Source of the DNA: Chryseobacterium paludis
Lineage (GTDB): Bacteria > Bacteroidota > Bacteroidia > Flavobacteriales > Weeksellaceae
Direction of reading: 5' to 3'
NCBI RefSeq assembly: GCF_025403485.1
Contig: NZ_CP099966.1
Coordinates: 2,108,001-2,172,000 of the forward strand
DNA length: 64,000 nucleotides
The notes under the pieces: model-generated
Database searches by the model: none
What the model was told of the DNA's origin: nothing
Seen by the model: only the letters and a program-made list of their open reading frames with translations
Shown here: one piece after another, positions 52,254 to 60,681 of the stretch
Position numbering within the stretch: the stretch's first letter is position 1
Layout: each line of letters begins with the position of its first letter
Program-made: the position numbers and the translations under genes

Positions 52254-52273
52254 AAACGGGCTAAAGCCCGTTT
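52254..52273 (-). terminator. Intrinsic terminator of mvaD
   Basis: AAACGGGC pairs with GCCCGTTT around TAAA. On the minus strand a T-run follows. It lies 18 bases after the mvaD stop. Confidence 0.82.
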
Positions 52274-52291
52274 GTATTATTTTTTATGTCA

Positions 52292-53350
52292 TTAAAATTT
52301 CATTATATCTTTCACTACCCCATTTTTTTGAGTGTGCTGTAATAACTCTGCTTCAATAAAACTTTTTATTTTTTCTTCAGAACCATCATTTGGAAATAGA
52401 AGGTGGACATTTGCCCCTGCATCCAAAGTAAAGAATAATGGTAGTTTCGTGTCTTTTCTAAAATCCCAGATCTTGTTAATTACTTCCATAGTTCCTGCCT
52501 TCATCAAAATAAATGCAGGATCACTCATCATCATCATTGCATGAAGAGTTAATGCTTCATGTTCTACTAATTTAATAAAGCTTTCAAGATTACCACTTTT
52601 AAGTATTGCCTTCATCGGAATAAAGTTTTCTCTGGCCTCTTGAAATCTTCTTTCGGCATAAGGATTTGTATTCATCAAACCATGCCCTACTGTTGAGGAT
52701 ACACTTTTCTGACCTTCATGGATCAATAAAACCCAGTCATTGAAATCCTTAAAGATCTCGTGAACCTCAGTATTTGGATATTGCACAGCAAATAAATCTG
52801 AACTTCCTGAAACCTCATCAGAATCTCCCCAAACCACTAATCCATTGTACAGACTTCTGCATGCACTTCCACTTCCCAACCTTGCCAAAAATGATGCTTT
52901 TCGTAGGGAGTCTTCCTGAGAAATATTTCCTGAAAAAGTTTCCTCCAGCTTCATCAGACATTTTGCAATAGCTCCAAACCCAGAAGCTGAACTTGCAATA
53001 CCAGAGCTGTGTGGAAATGTATTTTCTGTTTTAATACTATATTTTCCTTTTAAAATCCAAGGTAAATATTGTTCTATATTTTTAAAGTATTTTTCTATTT
53101 TTTCAGCAAACTTTACTTCTTCAATTCCCGACAAAAAAGTTTGTACAGAGAAAGCTTCATCAGCCAGAAATTCTATGGTCGTATTTGTTTTACAATGATT
53201 AAGAGTATAGCTGATACTTGGGTTTGCAGGAATCTGATTTGCATATTTCCCCCAATATTTAATCAGTGCAATATTTGATGGACAGCTTTCTGAAACCATC
53301 TGCGAATGAATGGTATAATTTTCTTTTCCTAGAAATTCTTGTGTTGTCAT
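52292..53350 (-). CDS. mvaD: Diphosphomevalonate decarboxylase
   Basis: GHMP-kinase fold with the family-specific start SESCPSNIALIKYWGKYANQIPANPSISYTLN and the ATP loop NTFPHSSGIASSASGFGAIAKCL, plus SLYNGLVVWGD. At 352 aa it has the expected length. It decarboxylates mevalonate diphosphate to isopentenyl diphosphate with ATP. Flavobacteria use the mevalonate route for isoprenoids, which agrees with the inferred host. Confidence 0.95.
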   Translation of the reverse strand: MTTQEFLGKENYTIHSQMVSESCPSNIALIKYWGKYANQIPANPSISYTLNHCKTNTTIEFLADEAFSVQTFLSGIEEVKFAEKIEKYFKNIEQYLPWILKGKYSIKTENTFPHSSGIASSASGFGAIAKCLMKLEETFSGNISQEDSLRKASFLARLGSGSACRSLYNGLVVWGDSDEVSGSSDLFAVQYPNTEVHEIFKDFNDWVLLIHEGQKSVSSTVGHGLMNTNPYAERRFQEARENFIPMKAILKSGNLESFIKLVEHEALTLHAMMMMSDPAFILMKAGTMEVINKIWDFRKDTKLPLFFTLDAGANVHLLFPNDGSEEKIKSFIEAELLQHTQKNGVVKDIMKF

Positions 53351-53408
53351 AATTTAATTTAAATGTGCCATATCATTTCAATAAAAATCATCGAATGGTG
53401 GCTACCTA

Positions 53409-55172
53409 CTAATACATCTTCTCAATAATATCTTCATATCTCTTCAGAACTACATTTCTCTTGATCTTCAAAGTAGGAGTGATTTCCCCCGTGTTAATAT
53501 CAAATTCTGCAGGCATAAGGGTGAATTTTTTCACCTTCTCGAAATCTGCCAGATGCTCCTGTAGTTCTTTTATTTTATTTTTATAAAGATCGATAATTTC
53601 TTCTTTTTTAACAATTTCTTCCCAACTGGTAAATGGAATATTATTTTTCTTGATATAGTCTTCTAAAAATTCAAAATTAGGAACTATTAAGGCTGAAACA
53701 AACTGTCTTCCTTCAGCAATCAATACAATCTGCTGGATATAATTATTATTGGTCAGCAAATTCTCAATCTGTTGTGGGGCAATATATTTCCCATTGGAAG
53801 TTTTCATGAGATCCTTGATCCTATCTGTAATGATCAGATTTCCGTTATCATCAAATTTTCCAGCATCCCCGGTTTTAAACCACCCATCTTCCGTAAATAC
53901 CGCTTTCGTTTCTTCAGGTTTATTATAGTAGCCTTTCATAATCCCATTTCCTCTGGCCTGAATTTCATCATTATCGCTAATTCGAACCTCAACTCCGGGT
54001 AAGGGTTTCCCACTGGTAGCATGTTCAAAATGAGTTAAGGGAAAAAGAGTTAACGTAGCTGTAGTTTCAGTAAGACCATATCCTACTGTCACATGGATTC
54101 CTACAGATTCAAAGAATCGGGTCACTTCAGGAGATAAAGAAGCTCCGCCACAAGGTAAAAACCATAATCGTCCACCCATTTTCTCTTTGATCTTACTAAA
54201 GACCAACATATTGGCAATGGATTCTTTAATTTTCAATCCAAATGGAGCAGGATGATCATTTCTTCTTAATTCGGCTGTTTGTTTACCAACTTCTAAAGCC
54301 CAATTAAAGATCTTTTTCTTAAATGGTGAGCTTTCTGCTGCCATATCATTTACTCCAGCATAAATCTTCTGGAAAAATCTTGGAACCGCACACATCATTG
54401 TTGGCTTTATTTCCACTAGGGCTTTAGCAATATTTTTAGGATCTTCTAAAAAATAAACCCTTGCCCCTCCATACAATGAAAGTAAGCTCCAGCTTCTTTC
54501 AAAAACGTGGCTTAATGGTAAAAATGCCAGTGAAAGTTCTTCTTCGAAATTTTTAAACTTAAAAAACTCAAAGTGGGCATCAAAAGCCTTTACAAAATTA
54601 CCGTGTGTAAGCATTACACCTTTAGGAGTTCCAGTGGTTCCGGAAGTATAAATCAATGTAGCTACATCTTCATATTCCTTTTTAGAGATTTCCAATTTTG
54701 GAGACGCCTTTGCAATAAAGTCTTCCAAATAAGATGCATTTTCTTTTTTTATCCAGACTGCTTTTTTAGTGACAACAATGGTCTGAAGATCATTATCCTC
54801 TTTACTTAACAGTTCAAAACAAGCATCATACTGAGCCTGATCTCCTACTAAAACAGCTTTAGCCTGAGAATCCCTGATAATATATTCCGCCTGTTCTGCA
54901 TTGTTGGTAGAATAAATTGGTACCGTAATGGCTCCGATAGACAATGAAGCCAGATCAAACATCATCCATTCAGCAGAATTGTCTGAATAAATAGCCACTT
55001 TATCATTTTCCTGGATTCCTGCATTTTTAAGCGCATTGGCAGTTTTAAAAATCATTTCGCTGAATTTTTTCCAGCAAAGTTCTTTCCAAACCTCTTTACT
55101 TTTAAAACCAATTGCTGACTTTAAAGGATGCTTTTCTATATTTTTACTGATAATAGCCTCTGCAAGATTCAT
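53409..55172 (-). CDS. Long-chain acyl-CoA synthetase (AMP-forming)
   Basis: This adenylate-forming enzyme has the core P-loop TLIYTSGTTGTPKGVMLTHGN, GYGLTETTATLT, GWFKTGDAGKFDDNGNLIITDRIKDLMKTSNGKYIAPQQIE and the C-terminal TPTLKIKRNVV lysine motif. At 587 aa it fits the FadD15-like long-chain group. It activates fatty acids to acyl-CoA. It begins at the base next to the epimerase stop, so the two are cotranscribed. Confidence 0.92.
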   Translation of the reverse strand: MNLAEAIISKNIEKHPLKSAIGFKSKEVWKELCWKKFSEMIFKTANALKNAGIQENDKVAIYSDNSAEWMMFDLASLSIGAITVPIYSTNNAEQAEYIIRDSQAKAVLVGDQAQYDACFELLSKEDNDLQTIVVTKKAVWIKKENASYLEDFIAKASPKLEISKKEYEDVATLIYTSGTTGTPKGVMLTHGNFVKAFDAHFEFFKFKNFEEELSLAFLPLSHVFERSWSLLSLYGGARVYFLEDPKNIAKALVEIKPTMMCAVPRFFQKIYAGVNDMAAESSPFKKKIFNWALEVGKQTAELRRNDHPAPFGLKIKESIANMLVFSKIKEKMGGRLWFLPCGGASLSPEVTRFFESVGIHVTVGYGLTETTATLTLFPLTHFEHATSGKPLPGVEVRISDNDEIQARGNGIMKGYYNKPEETKAVFTEDGWFKTGDAGKFDDNGNLIITDRIKDLMKTSNGKYIAPQQIENLLTNNNYIQQIVLIAEGRQFVSALIVPNFEFLEDYIKKNNIPFTSWEEIVKKEEIIDLYKNKIKELQEHLADFEKVKKFTLMPAEFDINTGEITPTLKIKRNVVLKRYEDIIEKMY

Positions 55173-56189
55173 TTATTTATTCAGCTTTTTGTCGTTAATG
55201 TAATTATTGAGATGAAAATCAATACTATCTTTTACGGGAATGAATTGATAATTCAACTTTTCTTTAATTCTTTGACTGGAAATGGTGTTGAATGAAGTGA
55301 TAGATTCAATATTAGATTTTGTAACCATCTTTAATTTAGGAATCAACCAACCAAAGAGTATATTGGCTGTTCTTCCGGCATTAAGCTCTGCTTGGGATAA
55401 AATCCGGGCGTCTTTTAATCCTAGTTTTTTACGGATATAATTACCTACTTCTGCATATCTTTTATTTTCAGAGACCAAGATAAAACGTTCACCAAAAATG
55501 TTATTCTCCATAAGTTCTATAGAGATCCTGGCAACGTCCCGAACATCAACGTATGATGAACCACCAGAAAATGTAAAATTATTTTTCTCAAAAGTTGAAA
55601 AAAGCTCACCACTGCTTTGAGTCCAGTTTCCACTGCCTATGATAATAGCCGGATTGATGATGATCGTATTTAAACCTTCCGCTGAAGCTCTCCATACTTC
55701 CATTTCTGATAAATGCTTAGAAATGGCGTATGCAGGATGATCAATTTTTGGATTAAAATCAGAATCTTCGTCAAGCTCTCCTTTTTCATTGAAGCCGTCT
55801 AAAACAGCCACAGAGCTTACATGTAGAAATTTTGTTACCTGAGAACCTTCACAGGCAAATAAAAGACGTTCAGTACCTTTGATATTTGTATGGTACATCT
55901 CCTTTCCATCTTGTGGATGAAAACTTACTTTTGCGGCGCAGTGATACACTTCATCTACTCCTTTCAAAGCATTTTCCAGTGAATTGATATCGTCAAAATC
56001 AACATCTATCCATTCGATCTTGTTAAAAAAATCATCTGGATTTTCAGTATAAAACTGATACGAATGTCTTACTTCGTTTAAATTACTTGTGGGTCTTTTG
56101 GCGCCTCGTACATTTTTACCTCTCTTAAGAAGTTCTAAAATAATTACGCGGCCCAAAATTCCGGTTGCTCCCGTTACAAAAACCATCAA
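55173..56189 (-). CDS. NAD-dependent epimerase/dehydratase (extended SDR)
   Basis: The Rossmann start MVFVTGATGILGRVIILELLKRG (GxxGxxG), VYHCAAKVSFHP, HVSSVAVL and the YAISK catalytic Tyr/Lys mark an extended SDR of the dihydroflavonol-reductase-like group. Length 338 aa. The substrate is unknown. A role near lipid or acyl metabolism is possible from its immediate coupling to the acyl-CoA synthetase gene. Confidence 0.9.
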   Translation of the reverse strand: MMVFVTGATGILGRVIILELLKRGKNVRGAKRPTSNLNEVRHSYQFYTENPDDFFNKIEWIDVDFDDINSLENALKGVDEVYHCAAKVSFHPQDGKEMYHTNIKGTERLLFACEGSQVTKFLHVSSVAVLDGFNEKGELDEDSDFNPKIDHPAYAISKHLSEMEVWRASAEGLNTIIINPAIIIGSGNWTQSSGELFSTFEKNNFTFSGGSSYVDVRDVARISIELMENNIFGERFILVSENKRYAEVGNYIRKKLGLKDARILSQAELNAGRTANILFGWLIPKLKMVTKSNIESITSFNTISSQRIKEKLNYQFIPVKDSIDFHLNNYINDKKLNK

Positions 56190-56396
56190 TTATATTCCTA
56201 CTTGATTGTTGACTAAATTATGATAATATTTTTGATTCAGCAATTCTCAGCTGCATCCTAAAAATGTGAAAAAATACTTTTGCAAATTTGCGATTTTTAA
56301 AGCACAATTCAGCTTAATTTCATCAATATTATCAGTTTAAATATATTCTTAGAATAGTTATTGTAACGGAAAACCGGCTTTATAAAAATTTACTTT

Positions 56397-57404
56397 TTAA
56401 GCTAAAACCATATTATTTCTTCTCGGTGCCTTGTCACACAAAACATCAGCAATACTTTTAGAAATAAGATTCTCTTCCGTTAGATTATCCAACCAGAAAA
56501 ACTCACCAGCACCATTAATTTCAATGAAATAATATTCATCATCAGGAGATACAATAATATCCAATGCACCGTAATCAACATTATAAACATCCAGAAGTTC
56601 GAGAACTTTAGTTTCAATATCTTTAGGAAGATCTGTTCTCACCCATTTATCGATAAGATTCACACCATCTTTTCTCCAGTCTACTTTTGCATCTTCAAAT
56701 TGTTGCGAATCGATCTCAAAAGCGTATACATCTCTGCCTACAACAGTCACTCTTAATTCTCTTTTCTTTTCGATTTTCGTCTGAAACTGCATCGGACAAT
56801 AGAGTAAAGTATCCAATTCTTCCAGTTTCTCTTCTCCAATAACATTCGTAAAGACCACGTTCTCTACACCATCTTCATAGATTGCAAAACCAGCCTGCAT
56901 CTTCCCTATCACATTCTTGTGTTTAAGGATAAAGCTTCTTGCCTCATCAGGGTTATTGGTAATACAGGTTTCAGGAATTTTCAATCCGATTTTATCAGCA
57001 ATTTTCAACTGTTCTTCCTTACTGTCTAATCTTCTGTAGACACTTGGTTTTCCCAAAGCGTACGCATCAATAGATTCTAAAAATCCAAAAAGTGTTGTGC
57101 GAATTTCACCCATTGCTGCACCATAAAATTTAGCATCAATTTCTTCTTTCAGGCCCTCCCCCATATTATAGGCTCTTCTATACCATACAGCAGCAATATC
57201 ATCTAAACGATGTTTAGCAGTAGGAGTTTCGAGAATGCTGATCCATTTTCCATCCTGGAAAGTGGTTGATAATTTATTTTGTAGAGGATATAAATCTACA
57301 TCAAAACGAATAACCTCAAAGCCATTTTTTTCAATATATTCTGTTACTTTTAGAATTGAAAAATTATCTCCAGTATGGGTTATTATTAAAATTTTATTGT
57401 TCAT
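56397..57404 (-). CDS. Graspetide (microviridin-type) ATP-grasp ligase, MvdC/MvdD family, second ligase
   Basis: This 335-aa ligase carries the family's N-terminal ITHTGDNFSILKVTEYIEKNGFEVIRFDVDLYP, AVWYRRAYNM and GKMQAGFAIYEDG. LLYCPMQFQTKIEKKRELRVTVVG, EIDSQQFEDAKVDWRKDG and the Mg/ATP end YGALDIIVSPDDEYYFIEINGAGEFFW follow. These closely follow the cyanobacterial MdnB/MdnC ligases, which join core Thr/Ser/Lys side chains to Asp/Glu carboxylates. It overlaps the preceding ligase gene by 11 bases. Whether it forms the esters or the amide cannot be decided by eye. Confidence 0.92.
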   Translation of the reverse strand: MNNKILIITHTGDNFSILKVTEYIEKNGFEVIRFDVDLYPLQNKLSTTFQDGKWISILETPTAKHRLDDIAAVWYRRAYNMGEGLKEEIDAKFYGAAMGEIRTTLFGFLESIDAYALGKPSVYRRLDSKEEQLKIADKIGLKIPETCITNNPDEARSFILKHKNVIGKMQAGFAIYEDGVENVVFTNVIGEEKLEELDTLLYCPMQFQTKIEKKRELRVTVVGRDVYAFEIDSQQFEDAKVDWRKDGVNLIDKWVRTDLPKDIETKVLELLDVYNVDYGALDIIVSPDDEYYFIEINGAGEFFWLDNLTEENLISKSIADVLCDKAPRRNNMVLA

Positions 57405-58353
57405 TGGTTTTCATTCTTTTTATAAGGTTATCGGCAATGCTTTCCGCAATAGGAAAATCTAATTCTTTTTGTAACATTCCCCACTCTCCTTGTGGGTTTA
57501 CTTCAAGGAAATAATAATTTCCATCTCTCCCTTTTATCATATCAATGGCGCCCATATAAAGTCCCATTTCTTTCATCATTCCGGAAAGATGAGCTTTAAT
57601 ATCTTCAGGCAATTCATAAGGTGACCAAAAATAATTTCCTTGATTGACACGCCAGTCAGCATGTTCACTATTATTGATCTTTCCTGTAAAAAAATCACCA
57701 TCCACATACATGATTCTTAATTCATATTCTTTTTCAATATAAGGCTGAAAAATCATAGGGCAGTAAGCGATATCAGAAATTGATTCTAAATTATCTTCAT
57801 CAATTATTGTCGTAGAAAGTAAATCTTCTCCGCCCATCGATTTTGAAATGACCCCATGAAGTTTTGCGACTGCTTTTCCATTACAATGCTCATGGAAAAA
57901 AGCAGTTATTTTTTCTTTATCATTCGAAAACAATGTTTTTGGAACCGTTAAATTATTCTTTTTTGCTATTTTCAGTTGATACAATTTATTTCCATCCACT
58001 TTTTTTTCTTCTTCAAAGGGATTGATCCATGGGACATGCTCTAAAGCTGTGTAAAGATTATATCGCAAACTTCCATATTCATTTACAAAAATTTTCACAT
58101 AATCATTATCCAACTCTTCCGGAATACTGATGCGCCAGCCTTTTCTGTGCCAAACCGCTTTAATATCATTGGAACTGACTGTATTTCCATACTCATCTGT
58201 CAATTCAAATGAATTTTCGTTAATACTGACTTCCTGAAGATGGTTCACATGATCTGAATTCAATCTGAAATATGGAATATTTTTAGAGGAAAGATATTCG
58301 AAGAAAATATCAATGTTATAAAAATCATTGGAGTGAGTGATACAAAGAATCAT
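57394..58353 (-). CDS. Graspetide (microviridin-type) ATP-grasp ligase, first ligase
   Basis: This 319-aa protein has the same fold and motif order as its partner: ITHSNDFYNIDIFFEYLSSKNIPYFRLNSD, AVWHRKGW, KLHGVISKSM, AYCPMIFQPYIEKEYELRIMYVDG, ADWRVNQGNYF and MGAIDMIKGRDGNYYFLEVNPQGEWG. It differs at hallmark positions (WHRK for WYRR, NPQGEWG for N.(A/V)GEFFW), so the two ligases are diverged and probably form different bonds. The gene follows a hairpin with T-run that separates it from the precursor genes. Confidence 0.9.
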   Translation of the reverse strand: MILCITHSNDFYNIDIFFEYLSSKNIPYFRLNSDHVNHLQEVSINENSFELTDEYGNTVSSNDIKAVWHRKGWRISIPEELDNDYVKIFVNEYGSLRYNLYTALEHVPWINPFEEEKKVDGNKLYQLKIAKKNNLTVPKTLFSNDKEKITAFFHEHCNGKAVAKLHGVISKSMGGEDLLSTTIIDEDNLESISDIAYCPMIFQPYIEKEYELRIMYVDGDFFTGKINNSEHADWRVNQGNYFWSPYELPEDIKAHLSGMMKEMGLYMGAIDMIKGRDGNYYFLEVNPQGEWGMLQKELDFPIAESIADNLIKRMKTNEQ

Positions 58354-58371
58354 TTATTGCTTTTTATTAAA

Positions 58372-58400
58372 AAAGGAAACTTAGAGTGTAAGTTTCCTTT
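58372..58400 (-). terminator. Hairpin with T-run between precursor and ligase genes (attenuator-like)
   Basis: AAAGGAAACTTA (58372-58383) pairs perfectly with TAAGTTTCCTTT (58389-58400) around GAGTG. On the minus strand it is followed by a T-run. Placed after the two precursor genes and 19 bases before the ligase start, it should stop most transcripts while letting some read through, giving more precursor than enzyme. Confidence 0.8.
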
Positions 58401-58444
58401 AATTATGATTTGTAAATATTGTTATCTATTATATAAACAATTCA

Positions 58445-58642
58445 TTATACTGTTGGAGCATCATCATCCCCATCAGATGGATATTTCATTGTATGAGCCA
58501 TATCTAAAGTTGGCTTTGTAACAACATCTCTTTCTGGAATTGTAATGTCTGGTCCACCGCCTGTTACAGATTGAGGATCTTTTAATTGTTTCTCAAGAAA
58601 TGATGCGAAAAATGGTTTTTTCTTTGAACTCTTGTTTTTCAT
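58445..58642 (-). CDS. Microviridin-like graspetide precursor peptide 2, 65 aa
   Basis: The leader has PFFASFLEKQ (residues 10-19), the ligase-binding helix equivalent to PFFARFL of microviridins, and VTGGG (26-30). The core near the C-terminus is HTMKYPSDGDDDAPTV. Its T51-x-K53-x-P-S56-D57-x-D59-D60 pattern matches the tricyclic microviridin core, but the lactam position has Asp (60 or 61) instead of the usual Glu. Predicted bonds by family rule: Thr51-Asp57 and Ser56-Asp59 esters, Lys53-Asp60 amide. A four-residue tail follows. Confidence 0.9.
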   Translation of the reverse strand: MKNKSSKKKPFFASFLEKQLKDPQSVTGGGPDITIPERDVVTKPTLDMAHTMKYPSDGDDDAPTV

Positions 58643-58685
58643 AATGTTTTAATTTGGTTTGACTTAATATTTTGTTGAAATTTGA

Positions 58686-58955
58686 TTAAAAATGATCGAT
58701 CGGTAAAGATGGATCTATAGGATGAAGAGGTCCGCCTTCATCATTATCAGAAGGATACTTCAATGTAACATTATCATTTCTTACTGTTGTTACATTATCT
58801 GCTAAAACAGAAGTAATGTCATCTTTTGAAGGAATAGTAATTACATCTCCGTTAATGGAAGTAATAACCCCGCCTCCGGTTACTTTCTCAGGCTCTTGAA
58901 TTTGTTTCTCTAGAAAAGAAGCAAAAAATGGTTTTTTTAGTTTTTTTGGTTTCAT
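58686..58955 (-). CDS. Microviridin-like graspetide precursor peptide 1, 89 aa
   Basis: The leader has PFFASFLEKQ (residues 9-18) and VTGGG (25-29), shared with precursor 2. A longer spacer (30-62) leads to the core TLKYPSDNDE (64-73). By the family rule the bonds would be Thr64-Asp70 and Ser69-Asp72 esters and Lys66-Glu73 amide. A 16-residue tail (GGPLHPIDPSLPIDHF) extends beyond the core, longer than in classical microviridins. It is the first gene of the cluster, 43 bases before precursor 2. The upstream region has TACTTTAG with a TTG 15 bases before it as a weak promoter candidate. Confidence 0.92.
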   Translation of the reverse strand: MKPKKLKKPFFASFLEKQIQEPEKVTGGGVITSINGDVITIPSKDDITSVLADNVTTVRNDNVTLKYPSDNDEGGPLHPIDPSLPIDHF

Positions 58956-59067
58956 AAGTAAATATTTTTAACTTTTTTGATAAATCTAAAGTACAAAATT
59001 TTCACATTCAAAAAAATAAATCACTCTTTTAAGAAAATTTTAACAACATAAAAGACAGAGTATCAAA

Positions 59068-59847
59068 TTAATCCAACCCTAAAAATTTTTTAACAACCAT
59101 ACTAAAATCCACAGGATTATCGGCCTGAACCCAATGAGCTGCATTTTTAACCGTCACAATTTTCGCCTTTGGAAACTGTTGTTTAATTGCATATTCATCT
59201 TGTGGAAGAATGTAATTGGATTTTTCTCCGGCAATAAACAATGTCTCTCCTTCAAAAACTCCAAATTTTATCGCATTGGAAACAAACTCATTATATTTTT
59301 CAGATAGTGTTTTAAGATTAAATCTCCAATTCAATTTTTTATTATCATCCCAATACAGATTCTTAGCCAGAAACTGAATGGTCGATTTTTCTGGGATATA
59401 CTGAGTTAATACAGCTTCTACTTCATTTCTTGATCCCACTGTATTGAAATCAACAGTTTCCAAAGCTTTAATAATTCCCTGATGATGTGGAGGGTATGCT
59501 TTTGGAGAAATATCAACAACAATTAACTTTTCAACTTTTTCCGGATATTTTATGGCAAACTGCATTACCGCTTTACCACCTAAAGAATGTCCTAAAACGT
59601 GGGCTTTTTTTATTCCATAATGATCCATATAATTGGCAATATCATCTGCCAGGTCATCATGTGACATACTTTCTGAGTGGAAACTTCGTCCATGATTTCT
59701 TAGATCCAAAAGATGAACCGGAAGATATTCTCCCAGATCCTTTCCAAAACTTCCCCAATTGTCGAGCATTCCAAACAAACCATGGAATACTAATAAAGGT
59801 GTAGACGATTTTTCTTCGCCAAATATTTTTGAATGTAAAATTTCCAT
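59068..59847 (-). CDS. Alpha/beta-hydrolase, YbfF-like esterase
   Basis: Landmarks are LLVFHGLFGMLDNWGSFGKDL (oxyanion region), HLLDLRNHGRS, VLGHSLGGKAVMQFA (nucleophile Ser) and the C-terminal NAAHWVQADNP (catalytic His). At 259 aa with no signal peptide, it is a cytosolic esterase of the YbfF group, which acts on short acyl esters including malonyl- and acyl-CoA in E. coli. It is upstream of the graspetide cluster on the same strand, with a 112-base gap. I see no functional link. Confidence 0.88.
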   Translation of the reverse strand: MEILHSKIFGEEKSSTPLLVFHGLFGMLDNWGSFGKDLGEYLPVHLLDLRNHGRSFHSESMSHDDLADDIANYMDHYGIKKAHVLGHSLGGKAVMQFAIKYPEKVEKLIVVDISPKAYPPHHQGIIKALETVDFNTVGSRNEVEAVLTQYIPEKSTIQFLAKNLYWDDNKKLNWRFNLKTLSEKYNEFVSNAIKFGVFEGETLFIAGEKSNYILPQDEYAIKQQFPKAKIVTVKNAAHWVQADNPVDFSMVVKKFLGLD

Positions 59848-59870
59848 AATTCTTTTTTAAGATTTTAAAT

Positions 59871-59950
59871 TTCAGACCACAGATTCCAGAGGATCAGTAT
59901 ACTTTATATTTAAAGTCTACTATCTGACACCCGGTATCCAACATCTAAAT
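59871..59950. repeat. Inverted pair of degenerate 7-bp tandem arrays
   Basis: The left array 59871-59898 has CAG recurring at 7-base steps (units such as TTCAGAC and CACAGAT). The right array 59916-59950 has five heptads such as TCTACTA and TCTGACA, ending at the last base before the pdxJ stop codon. The arms are roughly complementary. Same architecture as 7355-7447 and 60682-60750. Confidence 0.6.
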
Positions 59951-60670
59951 TTACCACTTTGCTAATCTCTTCAGATAGGCCTGAACCGTATTCTCCATTC
60001 CCATATACAGGGCTTCAGAAACTAAAGCATGCCCGATAGAAACTTCTAATAGATTAGGGATCGTATCAGCAAAATATTTTAAATTTTCAAGACTCAGATC
60101 GTGTCCTGCGTTTACACCCAATCCGAATTCACCAGCAGCAATTGCTGTTTCAAGATAGGGCTTTATAGCTTGTTCTTTATTTGTAAGATAATCTTTTGCA
60201 TACGCTTCAGTATACAGCTCTATTCTGTCAGCACCTGTTTTTGCAGCATACTCCACCAGTTCAGGTTTTGGATCTAGAAAAATTGAAGTACGAACTCCTG
60301 CATTTTTAAACTCAGCAATTATTTCTTTTAGAAAATCTAAATGCTTTTTGGTGTCCCAACCCGCATTGGAAGTTATAGCATCATCCGCATCCGGAACAAG
60401 AGTAACCTGTTCAGGTTTCACCTCCAGCACCATATCGATAAAAGAACGGTGTGGGTTTCCTTCAATATTAAATTCTGTGGTTACTAAAGGCTTCAGGTCA
60501 TAAACATCTTTTCTTGTAATATGTCTCTCATCTGGTCGTGGATGAATGGTAATTCCCTGTCCTCCAAACTCCTGAATTTTTATTGCTGCTTCTGTAACGC
60601 TTGGTGTTTCGCCTCCCCTTGCATTTCTTAAAGTTGCAATTTTATTAATGTTTACGCTTAGTTTTGTCAT
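59951..60670 (-). CDS. pdxJ: Pyridoxine 5'-phosphate synthase
   Basis: The start KLSVNINKIATLRNARGGETPSV and the TIHPRPDERHI, FNIEGNPH and VTLVPD motifs, with NAGHDLSLENL near the end, are specific to PdxJ. At 239 aa it has the normal length. It condenses deoxyxylulose phosphate with aminoacetone phosphate to make pyridoxine phosphate. The gene is bounded on both sides by 7-bp repeat arrays. Confidence 0.95.
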   Translation of the reverse strand: MTKLSVNINKIATLRNARGGETPSVTEAAIKIQEFGGQGITIHPRPDERHITRKDVYDLKPLVTTEFNIEGNPHRSFIDMVLEVKPEQVTLVPDADDAITSNAGWDTKKHLDFLKEIIAEFKNAGVRTSIFLDPKPELVEYAAKTGADRIELYTEAYAKDYLTNKEQAIKPYLETAIAAGEFGLGVNAGHDLSLENLKYFADTIPNLLEVSIGHALVSEALYMGMENTVQAYLKRLAKW

Positions 60671-60681
60671 TTTTTATAAGT

